DNA of 55,132 bases from an uncultured Succinivibrionaceae bacterium (GCA_900539665.1 UQCV01000007.1:1-55132); one strand, 5' to 3'; counted from the first letter of the stretch, positions 16,987 to 25,456 are shown. Made by a program: numbers and translations. The notes: a model not told the origin generated them from the sequence alone.

Positions 16987-17943
16987 TTATTCTTCAATAT
17001 GAGTATGATCAACTGGAGTGCCAACGTTTACAACCTGGATATAAGTCCCAAGAGCTTCGACAAGGCGTTGTTGAATCCAAGATAAAGTCATATCAGTCAT
17101 CATACAGCCAATACATGAACCTGAAAGTTCAACTTCAACGCGGTCTTTGGTCACACGCTTAAGCAACACATCACCACCATCTTGAGCTAAAGCAGGACGC
17201 ATTTGGTCAACGATATCAACTACAGTCTGATAGAATGGAAGTTCTTCGTTTTCAGGACCCTTCTTAGCTTCAGTTGAAGTTTCTTCTTTATCAGCGTTAG
17301 AAGCTGCGATATCAGCCCCATCGCAACAAGCCCCAACAACTTTCTTAGGAGCATCACAAGCTTCACCTTCAGCCATAGCAGCTAAAGTGCGTTCAATAAT
17401 TTCTTCAATCTTTTCATGGCAAGAACCACAAGCCCCACCAGCCTTGGTATAGTTTGTTACTTCCTGCAAAGTGGTAAGGTGGTTTTCACGAATAGCTTTA
17501 ACAATCTTTGCTTCGTCAATCCCAAAACACTTACAAACAAGCGGAGAATCGATATGATCTTTTTCGTACTTTTCCCCACGAAAATCTGCCGCTGCTGCGT
17601 CTAAGGCTTCACGGCCCATTACTGAGCAGTGCATCTTTTCAGGTGGTAAACCGTCAAGGTAGTTAGCAATGTCCTGATTAGTAACTTTAAGTGCATCTTC
17701 AAGAGTCTTACCAATAATCATTTCAGTAAGAGCAGAAGATGATGCGATTGCACTTCCACAACCAAAAGTTTGAAACCCAGCATCTTCAATAATATGGGTT
17801 TGTGGGTTAACCTTAAGCATGAGACGTAACGCATCACCACAAGAAATAGAACCTACATCACCTACTGCATTTGCATCTTGCAATACCTTAGCATTGCGCG
17901 GATGGAAAAAGTGATCTTTAACCTTTTCTGAATAATCCCACAT
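16987..17943 (-). CDS. nifU: Three-domain Fe-S cluster scaffold NifU
   Basis: 318 aa. Domains in order: an IscU-like scaffold (about 1-125) with Cys35, Cys62 and Cys106; a BFD-like [2Fe-2S] domain (about 133-182) with Cys137, Cys139, Cys172 and Cys175; a low-complexity linker; and a C-terminal Nfu domain (about 238-318) with CIGC at 277-280. The first seven positions coincide with the known Cys numbering of Azotobacter NifU. It assembles Fe-S clusters using sulfur from NifS. No nitrogenase gene is present, so this looks like a housekeeping NIF system. GAGG lies six bases before the ATG at 17943. An extra Cys pair (206-207) sits in the linker. Confidence 0.95.
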   Translation of the reverse strand: MWDYSEKVKDHFFHPRNAKVLQDANAVGDVGSISCGDALRLMLKVNPQTHIIEDAGFQTFGCGSAIASSSALTEMIIGKTLEDALKVTNQDIANYLDGLPPEKMHCSVMGREALDAAAADFRGEKYEKDHIDSPLVCKCFGIDEAKIVKAIRENHLTTLQEVTNYTKAGGACGSCHEKIEEIIERTLAAMAEGEACDAPKKVVGACCDGADIAASNADKEETSTEAKKGPENEELPFYQTVVDIVDQMRPALAQDGGDVLLKRVTKDRVEVELSGSCIGCMMTDMTLSWIQQRLVEALGTYIQVVNVGTPVDHTHIEE

Positions 17944-17969
17944 AGTGAACCTCGTAGATCTCTAAGATT

Positions 17970-18001
17970 AAATCGACTGTACCTTTGCTGATGGTCGATT
18001 T
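17970..18001. promoter_or_regulatory. nifU: 8-bp inverted repeat in the nifU leader
   Basis: AAATCGAC (17970-17977) and GTCGATTT (17994-18001) are perfect inverted copies with a 16-base spacer, about 27-58 bases before the nifU start and just downstream of a candidate -10 box. It could be a repressor site or a leader hairpin. No known Fe-S regulator consensus is matched. Confidence 0.45.
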
Positions 18002-18025
18002 TTAAATACTATCAAATTTATGTGA

Positions 18026-18054
18026 ATTATAGCTCATTTTTGCGATCAACCCAA
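18026..18054 (-). promoter_or_regulatory. nifU: Candidate sigma-70 promoter of nifU-nifS
   Basis: On the minus strand TTGGGT and TATAAT are separated by 17 bases; the -10 is a perfect consensus and the -35 matches at its first three bases. The -10 ends about 82 bases upstream of the nifU ATG. Confidence 0.45.
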
Positions 18055-18186
18055 ATTCACAAATGGTATTTTTTTTCATTTTTAGGTGGCCACAAATCAC
18101 CGTTAGCTTTACCATCCATCTTTTATGCTTATTAGCCCGCCCCCTTACGTTTATAAGGTACAACTTTAAAACTCTTTGAAACAACG

Positions 18187-18630
18187 TTGTATTTTGGCTC
18201 CTTTGTATACCTCAGCCCATCTGAGATTTATTGTTTGTCGAAACTATCGTACCACCTAAAGAAATATGCCATTAACAATGAAGCAAAGCTAAAGACCTTT
18301 TTAGATTCTCCTTATGGTCTAATGTCCTCTACTAAAGTTGAAGAAAAGTTTAGAGAGTTAGATATATTAAGAAACGGCATGCTTGCCTCTGATACCTGTA
18401 AAGGCGCTGAGAACTTAGCTCTGTTTTATTCACTGTATAAAACAGCTCAAATGCATGGTATTGAATTTGAAACTTACTTGCAAAAAGCTATTACAGTGAT
18501 GACTGAGCACCTCGATGAAAGCGAATTTGAAAAAGATCATAGAGGTACAATTATTGGTTATAAATCTCACTCAATTTCTGATGAGATTTTATATGACTTG
18601 ATGCCATGGAACATGGCTCAAAAACAATAG
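18187..18630 (+). pseudogene. IS66-family transposase C-terminal fragment
   Basis: 147 codons are open, but only the tail of a much longer transposase is present. The segment RNGMLASDTCKGAENLALFYSL followed by YKTAQMHGIEFETYLQ has the spacing of the IS66 ending (GRKNW-LF..TP.GA.A...LYSL.ETAK.NG..PY.YL). The last part, ILYDLMPWN, matches the usual DELLPWN end. The catalytic core is missing, so the fragment is inert. It lies divergently upstream of nifU. Family assignment is by recalled motif and is moderately sure. Confidence 0.62.
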
Positions 18631-18657
18631 GTCAGAAATTTAATTCTGACCATTTAC

Positions 18658-18696
18658 CTTTTTTCTTTTTTCTTTTTTCTTTTTTCTTTTTTCTTT
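18658..18696. repeat. 7-bp tandem repeat (CTTTTTT-type)
   Basis: About five to six copies of a CTTTTTT unit, the last ones degenerate, lie between the IS66 fragment and the stop of the HAD gene. It also supplies a T-rich tract after the plus-strand fragment. Confidence 0.85.
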
Positions 18697-18711
18697 GTTC
18701 CTTTTTCCGCT

Positions 18712-19275
18712 TTAAGCGAATTTTTCCACTCCAGACGCAGCTTTAAACACCTTTAGTACCTTAGTCAAATTTTTAGCCCGAGCGATAAGAGTTGGGTTAT
18801 CAGATACCACGATAGCTGCCTCTACCCCAGCCCAAACTTCAAGGTCCACTCTAGAGTTGCCAACGTAACAAACTTCGGCTTGCGGAAATTGCTTTTTAAT
18901 AAACGCTAGCTTTCTTTTACCGGTTAAATTAATCTTTGAGCTAGTGCCATATCCATCAGCAAAAAAGTCAAATTCATTAGCAATGCGTTTAACGATACCG
19001 TCATCACTACCTGATACTAAAAACATTTCAGCATTGGGGTCTTTGACTTTTATTTCACGTAAATGGGCAATCAATTCTTCATTAAAAGGTAAGTTTTGCG
19101 GTTTAAAGTCATAGAGTTTGGCTACTTTAGTCTTAACTTTGGCGCGCCCCCCAGTAAGATACCAAAACAAGCATTTAGGCCAAAGTTTTAAATTCGGTTT
19201 AACGGTTCTTAAGAACGATATTACTGACATATCGTAAGTAATCAACGTTCCATCAAGATCAACACAGTAAATCAT
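18712..19275 (-). CDS. HAD-superfamily phosphatase (stand-alone relative of UbiA-linked HAD domains)
   Basis: 187 aa. HAD motifs are clear: motif I DLDGTL (residues 6-11, nucleophile and acid Asp), motif II LVSGSDDG (about 86-93), motif III Lys in GKRKLAF, and motif IV GNSRVDLEVW with the metal-binding Asp. The pattern around motif I, the LPFNEELIAHLRE stretch and the GNSR-D-VW ending resemble the HAD domain fused to UbiA prenyltransferases; here no prenyltransferase part follows. It is probably a cytosolic phosphatase of unknown substrate. GGAG lies eight bases before the ATG at 19275. Confidence 0.85.
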   Translation of the reverse strand: MIYCVDLDGTLITYDMSVISFLRTVKPNLKLWPKCLFWYLTGGRAKVKTKVAKLYDFKPQNLPFNEELIAHLREIKVKDPNAEMFLVSGSDDGIVKRIANEFDFFADGYGTSSKINLTGKRKLAFIKKQFPQAEVCYVGNSRVDLEVWAGVEAAIVVSDNPTLIARAKNLTKVLKVFKAASGVEKFA

Positions 19276-19369
19276 TACTAAGACTCCACTCCTAAAGTCA
19301 CAGACTAATTTTTTTTAACGCTTAGTTTTTAAAAAGATACCAAGAGCTTTAGTTACGCCAATTAAAATA

Positions 19370-19654
19370 TTAATGCTTGATATCGATGGTGGCGTTTGGA
19401 TTACAGGTAGCATTAAACCTCTGCTCCATTTCTGAAATACGCCCATCTTTTACCAAACCAAAAGGTCGAATGCATTTTTTTAGCTTTATGCAGTAAGCAT
19501 AACCATTTACACAAGGGTTTTGCATTTTGATATCACGGGCATGAATTTCTTTAAATGAAGTTACAGATGAACGAGTTGAGGCTTTTTCGCACCCTAACGA
19601 AAAGAATATCGTAGCCAAAAAAGCAACAGTGGTCACCATTACTCCTATACGCAT
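19370..19654 (-). CDS. Small Cys-containing lipoprotein
   Basis: 94 aa with a strong AGGAG eight bases before the ATG. Residues 1-22 form a lipoprotein signal peptide ending in the lipobox SLGC (Cys22). The mature part has four more cysteines in the pattern CVNGYAYC...KKC...C, suggesting two disulfides in a small periplasm-facing module. I do not recognise the family. Its neighbour (HAD gene, 94 bp downstream, same strand) is not an obvious partner. Confidence 0.7.
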   Translation of the reverse strand: MRIGVMVTTVAFLATIFFSLGCEKASTRSSVTSFKEIHARDIKMQNPCVNGYAYCIKLKKCIRPFGLVKDGRISEMEQRFNATCNPNATIDIKH

Positions 19655-19981
19655 AATCTCTTCTCCTAATCACAAAACCGAAAGGCCAAAACTTTTTGGT
19701 AACCACATTATACACGTTTTATAAAAATCAAAGCTTAAACCCTCCCATCAAAAAGACAGCCAGAGTCCACAAATTTTACGTTTAAAATGATAAACTTAAC
19801 GCCAAAACCAAACTTGGGGGCTCCTTGTCACCAAAATCGCTTTAGGCTACACCAACAATCTTAAGAACAAAAGACCAAAATTAGAGCCAAAGCATCACCA
19901 AATACTTTAAAATCATAGGTAGCTAGTAAATACTAGAAGAAACTGACTACGGCTAATGGTTATAAATAGGAAGAGTTATTT
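19655..19981. other. Divergent intergenic region
   Basis: About 330 AT-rich bases between the small lipoprotein gene and the DnaT-domain gene. It should contain promoters for both, but I see no clear consensus and no RNA gene. Confidence 0.35.
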
Positions 19982-21139
19982 ATGCTTAATGAAACAGAAC
20001 TTACCATTTTAAACAGTGGTCAACTCTCCTATGGCGCACGTTTACTCTACTTAACGGTCCTTCTACCACAGGCGATTAGAGCCAACACGGTTATGGATTT
20101 TGCTTTAGCTCAGCTTGCTCTTTCCGTTTGCCGAGTTGGACCTTTAGGTATTACCGTTCAAGAAAAAAATCCATCCACGCAAGAGATTCAAACTTGGTTA
20201 GCCGAATTATTGCAAACAGAGCTTATTTCCGTTCCATTAAACGAAACTGATAACGAGGCTCGCAAGGACAACCAAGTGACCTCCATTGCCCTAGAGACCA
20301 CTAATTCAAATCGCCCTGACGTTATTACAGAAATTCCTGATTACATCAAGCATCCATGTGCACGTGGCTTCGAGTCCTCCTTCCCCCAAAGTTCTGCTCG
20401 TTTGGCGCCCAATACCCCCACTAAAACTCCTTGGACTAAGTTAGCTGAGCAAGATGAAGCTCGCGCTAAAGAAAGCTTTTCAAATCAAGGTTTTAAAACT
20501 CCCAATAACTTGAGCTATCAAACAAACCATAGTACCTCAAGCGAGGACCCAGCTTTTATCCCTGACAACTCAGATCCATTAGCGTACATGCGTCGTTACG
20601 CCCGGGCTTATGAAACCACACCCCATCCATTTACTAAGGGCCACAACTTTAGTCAGTCTAGCTCAACCGTCTCAGGCCCAAACTCACTAAGTTCAAGAGA
20701 CACACCCAACTTTTCTGCCACAAGCTCAAGTTCTTTTGGAGCGCCACCTCAGCGCCCAAACGCAGATACTGCTTATGCCTTAGGTAGTGCTCCTGCCTAT
20801 CCTAATAGTAACGAAACGACTCAAACCCAAGCTTCTCCATTTTTTAAACTAGCCTTAACCATAAATAATGGAGATCCTATCATTCTCACTAGCCGCGTGC
20901 CATTTACTAAAAAATCAAGCCAGATTTTTGCGATGAACCGCGAATGGACCCCTGACGAAACTTTAGCCGAATTAGCCACTTTTACCGGTCTTAAAGGTAT
21001 TGGTTATAGCCGCGAAGAACTAAATGATTTTGTAACTTTCTGGAGCCTTAAAGACGTAGCTTTCGACAATACTTCTTGGATGCTAAAATTTTTACGCTAC
21101 CTCAAGATTAAACGGTTCCAACAATCAGGGCGTTTTTAA
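19982..21139 (+). CDS. DnaT-domain protein (putative primosomal/ssDNA-binding protein)
   Basis: 385 aa. The N-terminal ~85 residues look like a helical, possibly winged-helix module (LSYGARLLYLTVLLPQA). Residues ~90-300 are polar, Ser/Pro/Asn-rich and probably disordered. The C-terminal ~70 residues match the DnaT DNA-binding domain: W-T-P-D at about 319-322, the EELNDFVTFW segment, and an aromatic and basic end (SWMLKFLRYLKIKRF). DnaT joins PriA/PriB and DnaC to restart stalled forks in E. coli. The domain match is good; that this is the functional DnaT is inference. AGGAAG precedes the ATG. No replication gene is adjacent. Confidence 0.78.
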   Translation: MLNETELTILNSGQLSYGARLLYLTVLLPQAIRANTVMDFALAQLALSVCRVGPLGITVQEKNPSTQEIQTWLAELLQTELISVPLNETDNEARKDNQVTSIALETTNSNRPDVITEIPDYIKHPCARGFESSFPQSSARLAPNTPTKTPWTKLAEQDEARAKESFSNQGFKTPNNLSYQTNHSTSSEDPAFIPDNSDPLAYMRRYARAYETTPHPFTKGHNFSQSSSTVSGPNSLSSRDTPNFSATSSSSFGAPPQRPNADTAYALGSAPAYPNSNETTQTQASPFFKLALTINNGDPIILTSRVPFTKKSSQIFAMNREWTPDETLAELATFTGLKGIGYSREELNDFVTFWSLKDVAFDNTSWMLKFLRYLKIKRFQQSGRF

Positions 21140-21267
21140 AGCTTTGCTTTCCGCCCGCGCACTTATTGCATTTATTGTTCAGCGCTTTTGCTCCAAACTT
21201 AAAATCTGGCTAAAATAAAGCCACGGTTAAATCAGCAACTGTTAAACCATTTACAAGGAATTTTCAG

Positions 21268-21993
21268 GTGAACGGACACGATAATATTTTTGCAGTACCA
21301 AGAAACAGTCTTGGTGACTTTACCTTTGATGATAAGGTAGCTAATGTTTTTCCAGATATGATAAAAAGATCCGTTCCTGGTTACTCTAGCATTGTTCAAG
21401 CCGTTGGGATGCTCACTGGACGTTTCGCTCAGCCTAATACTGTATTGTATGACTTAGGGTGTAGCCTCGGAGCTTGTACTACCGAAATGAGACGCAATGC
21501 CCCGCAAAACAGCAAAATCGTTGGCATCGACAACTCTGAAGCCATGATTTCAAGAGCTAGAGATTTAGTTTTAAGCTTTAAGAGTGAAGTTCCAACCGAA
21601 CTTATTCTTGGCGATATCACCACGTACCCTTTAGAAGCGTCTTCTGTAACTGTATTAAACTTAGTTCTCCAGTTTATAAACCCTCATTTACGCGACGATT
21701 TAATCAAAAAGATCTATGACTCTTTAGTGCCTGGTGGCATTTTGGTTTTAAGTGAAAAGTTTGCCTTTACCGACCCAAAAATCAAAGATACCCTTTACGA
21801 TTTACACCTCGATTTTAAACGCGCTAATGGTTACAGCGAACTTGAAATTAGTCAAAAACGTTCATCTATCGAAAACGTTTTAATCCCTGAAACTGTCGAC
21901 GCTCATCGCGCACGTCTCCACAAGGCCGGCTTTAAAAGCGTAGAATTATGGTATCAATGCTTTAACTTTGGTTCTTTGCTAGCCATTAAATAA
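21268..21993 (+). CDS. cmoA: Carboxy-S-adenosyl-L-methionine synthase
   Basis: 241 aa, the same size as E. coli CmoA (247). It makes carboxy-SAM from SAM and prephenate, the donor used by CmoB to form cmo5U at tRNA position 34. Family features: FTFDDKVANVFPDMI.RSVPGY, the SAM motif YDLGCSLGACT, GIDNSEAM, ITTYPLE, NLVLQF and the LSEKF strand. The start is GTG at 21268 with AAGGA eight bases upstream. cmoB follows on the same strand after a 600-bp structured gap. Its substrate prephenate is an intermediate handled by the pheA product encoded 7 kb away. Confidence 0.96.
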   Translation: MNGHDNIFAVPRNSLGDFTFDDKVANVFPDMIKRSVPGYSSIVQAVGMLTGRFAQPNTVLYDLGCSLGACTTEMRRNAPQNSKIVGIDNSEAMISRARDLVLSFKSEVPTELILGDITTYPLEASSVTVLNLVLQFINPHLRDDLIKKIYDSLVPGGILVLSEKFAFTDPKIKDTLYDLHLDFKRANGYSELEISQKRSSIENVLIPETVDAHRARLHKAGFKSVELWYQCFNFGSLLAIK

Positions 21994-22030
21994 GTCTTTC
22001 TTTTAGACCTCCCTACCTATGCAGGCATTA

Positions 22031-22089
22031 AGTACTTCAAGTTTTTACTTAGGAAGCTTCTAGTTTTCACCTAGGAAACTTGAAGTACT
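22031..22089. repeat. Long inverted repeat after cmoA
   Basis: AGTACTTCAAGTTT (22031-22044) and AAACTTGAAGTACT (22076-22089) are perfect 14-bp inverted copies. The 31-base centre has further self-complementary pieces. No T-run follows, so it is either a processing/decay barrier for cmoA mRNA or a miniature inserted element. Confidence 0.7.
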
Positions 22090-22121
22090 CTAAATAGGCC
22101 TAAACATTTCTTATATATTGG

Positions 22122-22177
22122 GCCACAACAGAAAGCCACAACAGAAACCACAACAAAGGTCGCAACAGAAGCCACAA
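22122..22177. repeat. Imperfect tandem repeat (CCACAACAGAAA-type)
   Basis: Four to five imperfect copies of a 12-13 base CCACAACAGAAA unit lie in the cmoA-cmoB gap. Confidence 0.6.
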
Positions 22178-22492
22178 TCTCAACTGCATTAGGCCCCCAA
22201 AGATGTTTTCGCTACCGTGAGCTCTTACTTTGAACCTTTAAAGCTAGAAAATTCGCACCTAATATAAGCACATGGCTTTAAATCAATATATAATGCCACT
22301 AACGAAACCGGCCGAACTTTGGGTGAGTTTTTCTACCAAGCTTAAGCTCTAAAAATTTGAATCCCATCATGGCCCTAAAAAGCCCCATGTTTTAATTTTT
22401 AGCGCTAAACGTACCTTATATTTAAGAAAACCAAAGAATATTTAAAAAGCCTAAAAGGCCTCTCAAACTTGCCTCGATTTTTTAAATAAAAC

Positions 22493-22531
22493 TTGGGCCT
22501 GCTACATAGGCCCAAGCATCGCTTACGATGC
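22493..22531 (+). promoter_or_regulatory. cmoB: Two adjacent hairpins in the cmoB leader
   Basis: TTGGGCCT/AGGCCCAA (22493-22500, 22508-22515) is followed at once by GCATCG/CGATGC (22516-22521, 22526-22531). The pair ends about 65 bases before the cmoB ATG. It could control cmoB translation or end upstream transcription; no T-run follows. Confidence 0.5.
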
Positions 22532-22597
22532 CTGTAATTGGTCGGTACTACACCTAAGTTTTGCCTACTTTTTGGCACAAGGAGATTCTTTAGAGCT

Positions 22598-23614
22598 ATG
22601 TTTGCACCTTGGCAACAATTTATGGCAGATATTGCCACTAGCAACCTGTCACAATGGCTACTTACTTTACCTCAAGACCTCAAAAACTTTTGGGAATCAG
22701 CCGAAGGCGCTGAATTTAGAAAGTATTTAAAAGTATTATCTAGAACGGCGCATTTTGGGGTTGACTCTTGCGACCTGCAAGCGCAATCCGTAGCTTTTAA
22801 TAAAAAAAGCCCTTTAACTGAGAGCCAAGCTAAAATGATCATGGGAGTCTACAAAGATCTCATGCCATGGCGAAAAGGTCCTTATAACCTTTTTGGGGTA
22901 CCAGCGCATACCGAGTGGCAAAGCTTTATGAAATGGGAACGCCTCCTCCCTTATATTACTCCGCTTAAAGACCGTTCCATCCTTGATGTAGGCTGTGGCA
23001 ATGGTTACCACATGTGGCGCATGTTAGGTGCCGGCGCTGCTCGAGTTACCGGGATCGATCCATGCGCATTATTCACCGCTCAATTTGAATTATTTAGACA
23101 AGCCATGGCTTTAGGTTCCGCTCCATGCCAAGCTTATGCCAAACGTATTGCTCTTTTACCACTAGGAATTGAAGCTTTACCTGAACTTGAAGCTTTTGAT
23201 ACCGTCTTTTCAATGGGAGTACTCTACCACCGCCGAAGCCCAGTTGAACACCTCACTTCGCTTTTAGCGCAATTAAAGGCTGGTGGAGAATTGGTACTTG
23301 AAACTTTAGTCGTAGATGGCGATGAAAACACCATCTTAATTCCTAAGGATCGTTACGCTAAAATGCGTAATGTTTGGTGTATTCCTTCTGTGCCTGCCAT
23401 GTTAAACCTATTAGCGCGCGCAGGTTTTGTGGATATAAAGTGCGTCGATACCGCCCTTACCACTCTTGAAGAACAGCATGCCACCGAATTGATGACTACC
23501 GAATCGCTAGCTGACTTTTTGGATCCTAACAACCCTAAACTTACCATTGAAGGGTATCAAGCTCCAACTAGAGCGGTATTTATCGCCCATAAAAAAGGAG
23601 TATGGCAAAACTAA
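22598..23614 (+). CDS. cmoB: tRNA U34 carboxymethyltransferase
   Basis: 338 aa (E. coli 323). It transfers the carboxymethyl group of carboxy-SAM to 5-hydroxyuridine 34 of tRNA. Motifs: LMPWRKGPYNLFGV, TEWQSFMKW, the SAM fold ILDVGCGNGYHMWRM, GIDPCALF, FDTVFSMGVLYHRRSP, GELVLETLVVDGDEN, PKDRYAKMRNVW and TESLADFLDP. The ATG at 22598 (MFAPWQQF) gives an N-terminus aligned with E. coli CmoB; the frame is open to 22538, but that extension has no site. AAGGAG lies 13 bases before the chosen start, longer than ideal. It works directly after CmoA. Confidence 0.96.
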   Translation: MFAPWQQFMADIATSNLSQWLLTLPQDLKNFWESAEGAEFRKYLKVLSRTAHFGVDSCDLQAQSVAFNKKSPLTESQAKMIMGVYKDLMPWRKGPYNLFGVPAHTEWQSFMKWERLLPYITPLKDRSILDVGCGNGYHMWRMLGAGAARVTGIDPCALFTAQFELFRQAMALGSAPCQAYAKRIALLPLGIEALPELEAFDTVFSMGVLYHRRSPVEHLTSLLAQLKAGGELVLETLVVDGDENTILIPKDRYAKMRNVWCIPSVPAMLNLLARAGFVDIKCVDTALTTLEEQHATELMTTESLADFLDPNNPKLTIEGYQAPTRAVFIAHKKGVWQN

Positions 23615-23655
23615 ATGCTTTTTTACCGGTCTAAGTAATAATTTTTCCTGAACTA

Positions 23656-23689
23656 TTAAGGCTTAGAAAAAAAATACGCTAAGCCTTAA
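23656..23689 (+). terminator. Hairpin downstream of cmoB
   Basis: TTAAGGCTTAG (23656-23666) and CTAAGCCTTAA (23679-23689) form a perfect 11-bp stem with an A-rich 12-base loop about 40 bases after the cmoB stop. T-run support is weak, so it may be a terminator or a stability hairpin. Confidence 0.55.
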
Positions 23690-23862
23690 GACTTTAGAGC
23701 TAAAATTACGCTAATGGCTTTTAACACGTTTTTCTCAACTTTTATTTTAACCGGCTTTTGAGTTGTAACCTTTTAAGGTTTAACTTAAAAAATTAGAACT
23801 TAAAATCAAAACAAAATAAAAGCCAAACAAGATAATTTAAAACTTTATACGAAATTTTTATC

Positions 23863-25095
23863 ATGAAAACACAACATCTGAGTAAATTACCCCTCTTGGC
23901 CTTTGGCGGTCTTTGCGCTCTATTGAGTTTAACAGCTTGCCAAACATTAAACGAAACCAAACAAGTTAGCACCCAAAACGGGGCGTTGCTACATGAAATT
24001 AGACAAGACCAAGTACAAGTCTTACCTGCAATTACTAGCCTTCGTTCCGATTTGGCGGAACAGGCTCAAGCAAATGAAAAGGCCTTAACCATGTGTCTAA
24101 ATTCCCTTGATAAAGCCACTGAACAAAACTCAGTCATGGCCGCTGCTTTAAACTCTTGTCACGAAGAAAATAAAACGACTAAAAGTCGCCCTGTAATGCA
24201 CGTTGCGGCTCCATCAACCCCAGCACAAGATCCATTAAAGCTAGCTGACGGGAAGATGATTTTTGGGGAAGCAGAATGGATCTACATTGCTGAAGCCGAA
24301 GTATCTTTTGATTCTCGTATCGACTCCGGGGCTAGCGTATCTTCCATTAATGCTATCAACATCCAGAAATTTGAACGTGATGGCCGTAAATGGTACAGCT
24401 TTGATATTCCAATAAACACTAGCCACCTTCTACACTTAGAAGCTCCGCTCGTACGTACTACCGATATTAAAAAGGCAAGTGGTGACGGTGAAACTGAAAA
24501 GCGTCCAGTGGTAAAACTTACCGTTAAAATCGGGGGCTACACCGCTCAAGCTGAATTCACTCTTAAAGACCGTACTACTATGCAGTACCCCGTACTTATT
24601 GGCCGTGAATTCATTAAAGACATCGCCATCGTTGACGTTTCACGTATTCACGTACAACCAAAGATCAAAGACGCTAGCAGCGTTGGTTCCCTTAAAGTTA
24701 AGCGTGATGGCACCAAGATTCCTAATAGCCAAGAAATAAAGATGGCTAAAAAAGAACGCGAAGAAAACATCCCAGCCAAACTTAAAACCGATGACACTAA
24801 ACAAGCCATAACTTCTACCAATAACCAAGAAGCAAAAGCGCCAGGAACAGACGAAACTGTAGCCCCAAAAACAGAAGCTAAAAAAGTAGAAGCCAAGGAC
24901 TCAAAAGACTCAAATTCAAATAAGGAAAGCGCTAAAAAAGACACTACTTCGAAAAAAGAAGCAGCTACCTCTAAAACCGACCCTGTAAAAGATGCTGCTA
25001 CTAAGAAACCAGCTCCCAAAAATGCGGTTGAAGTAGCAGCTCCTGCGTTAAGTCCTGTTGGTGCGGCTTTTGATACTTCAAACGCTAAGGACTAG
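23863..25095 (+). CDS. Retropepsin-like lipoprotein (RimB/Zn_protease-type aspartyl protease family)
   Basis: 410 aa. A signal peptide ends in the lipobox LTAC (Cys26), so it is likely membrane-anchored. Residues ~35-105 look like a helical coil. Residues ~130-265 form a single retropepsin-like domain: catalytic Asp154-Ser155-Gly156 in RIDSGASVSS, and YPVLIGREF near its end, the hallmark of the 'ATP-dependent zinc protease' family (PF05618). The last ~115 residues are a Lys/Glu/Ala/Thr-rich tail. In many gammaproteobacteria this family is encoded with an ATP-grasp ligase and a 7TM inactive transglutaminase, and exactly those two genes follow. Protease activity is inferred. Copy 3 of the palindromic element abuts its stop codon. 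Confidence 0.85.
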   Translation: MKTQHLSKLPLLAFGGLCALLSLTACQTLNETKQVSTQNGALLHEIRQDQVQVLPAITSLRSDLAEQAQANEKALTMCLNSLDKATEQNSVMAAALNSCHEENKTTKSRPVMHVAAPSTPAQDPLKLADGKMIFGEAEWIYIAEAEVSFDSRIDSGASVSSINAINIQKFERDGRKWYSFDIPINTSHLLHLEAPLVRTTDIKKASGDGETEKRPVVKLTVKIGGYTAQAEFTLKDRTTMQYPVLIGREFIKDIAIVDVSRIHVQPKIKDASSVGSLKVKRDGTKIPNSQEIKMAKKEREENIPAKLKTDDTKQAITSTNNQEAKAPGTDETVAPKTEAKKVEAKDSKDSNSNKESAKKDTTSKKEAATSKTDPVKDAATKKPAPKNAVEVAAPALSPVGAAFDTSNAKD

Positions 25096-25149
25096 GTGAC
25101 ATCCTCCCCCACCTATAGATATGGGGGACTTCTTGCCGAGTTCAGTTAA
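25096..25149 (-). repeat. Palindromic mobile-like element, copy 3 (inverted)
   Basis: Begins GTGACATCCT at the base right after the retropepsin-gene stop codon and ends GAGTTCAGTTAA, the reverse complement of the copies at 6956 and 29697. One arm of the hairpin has changes (ATGGGGG in place of AGGTGGGGG), so its stem is weaker. The TTTAAC flank is kept (GTTAAA on the plus strand). Confidence 0.8.
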
Positions 25150-25456
25150 AGCTTCGCTTAAGACCTAAAATAAAGCTTCAATGCTGCCTTGGTTCCTACG
25201 CTCTTCAAGGTAAGTGTCGTTAAAAGCATTGTTCAGCCTCTTGCGCCGAGCAACTATGTAAAATCCCTCTTTTAAAAGTACCAAAAAATCAATAATGGTA
25301 ATACAATATCACAACTTTGATTTAACCACGGTTAGGCCCACCAAACCTAACCTAAAAAGACAAGAGCAAAAGCACAAGCTGCCCGCAACTTTTTTGAAGT
25401 TGGTTTATTGTTTAATATAATTCGGCTCATACTCGCAGGCAGTATAAGGAATACAT
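25150..25456. other. Intergenic region before the transglutaminase-like gene
   Basis: About 300 bases following the palindromic element. It contains the candidate promoter at 25394-25421. No coding remnant or RNA gene is recognised. Confidence 0.4.
25394..25421 (+). promoter_or_regulatory. Candidate sigma-70 promoter
   Basis: TTGAAG, 16 bases, then TATAAT, ending 35 bases before the ATG at 25457. It would drive the transglutaminase/ATP-grasp pair independently of the retropepsin gene. Confidence 0.5.

Noticed and set aside
22405..22644. 79-codon minus-strand frame overlapping the cmoB start
   Set aside because: Antisense to the cmoB leader and first codons, with no site and no family match.
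24648..25019. 123-codon minus-strand frame
   Set aside because: Shadow of the Lys/Glu/Ala-rich tail of the retropepsin-like gene, giving a Ser/Ala/Leu/Phe mirror translation.
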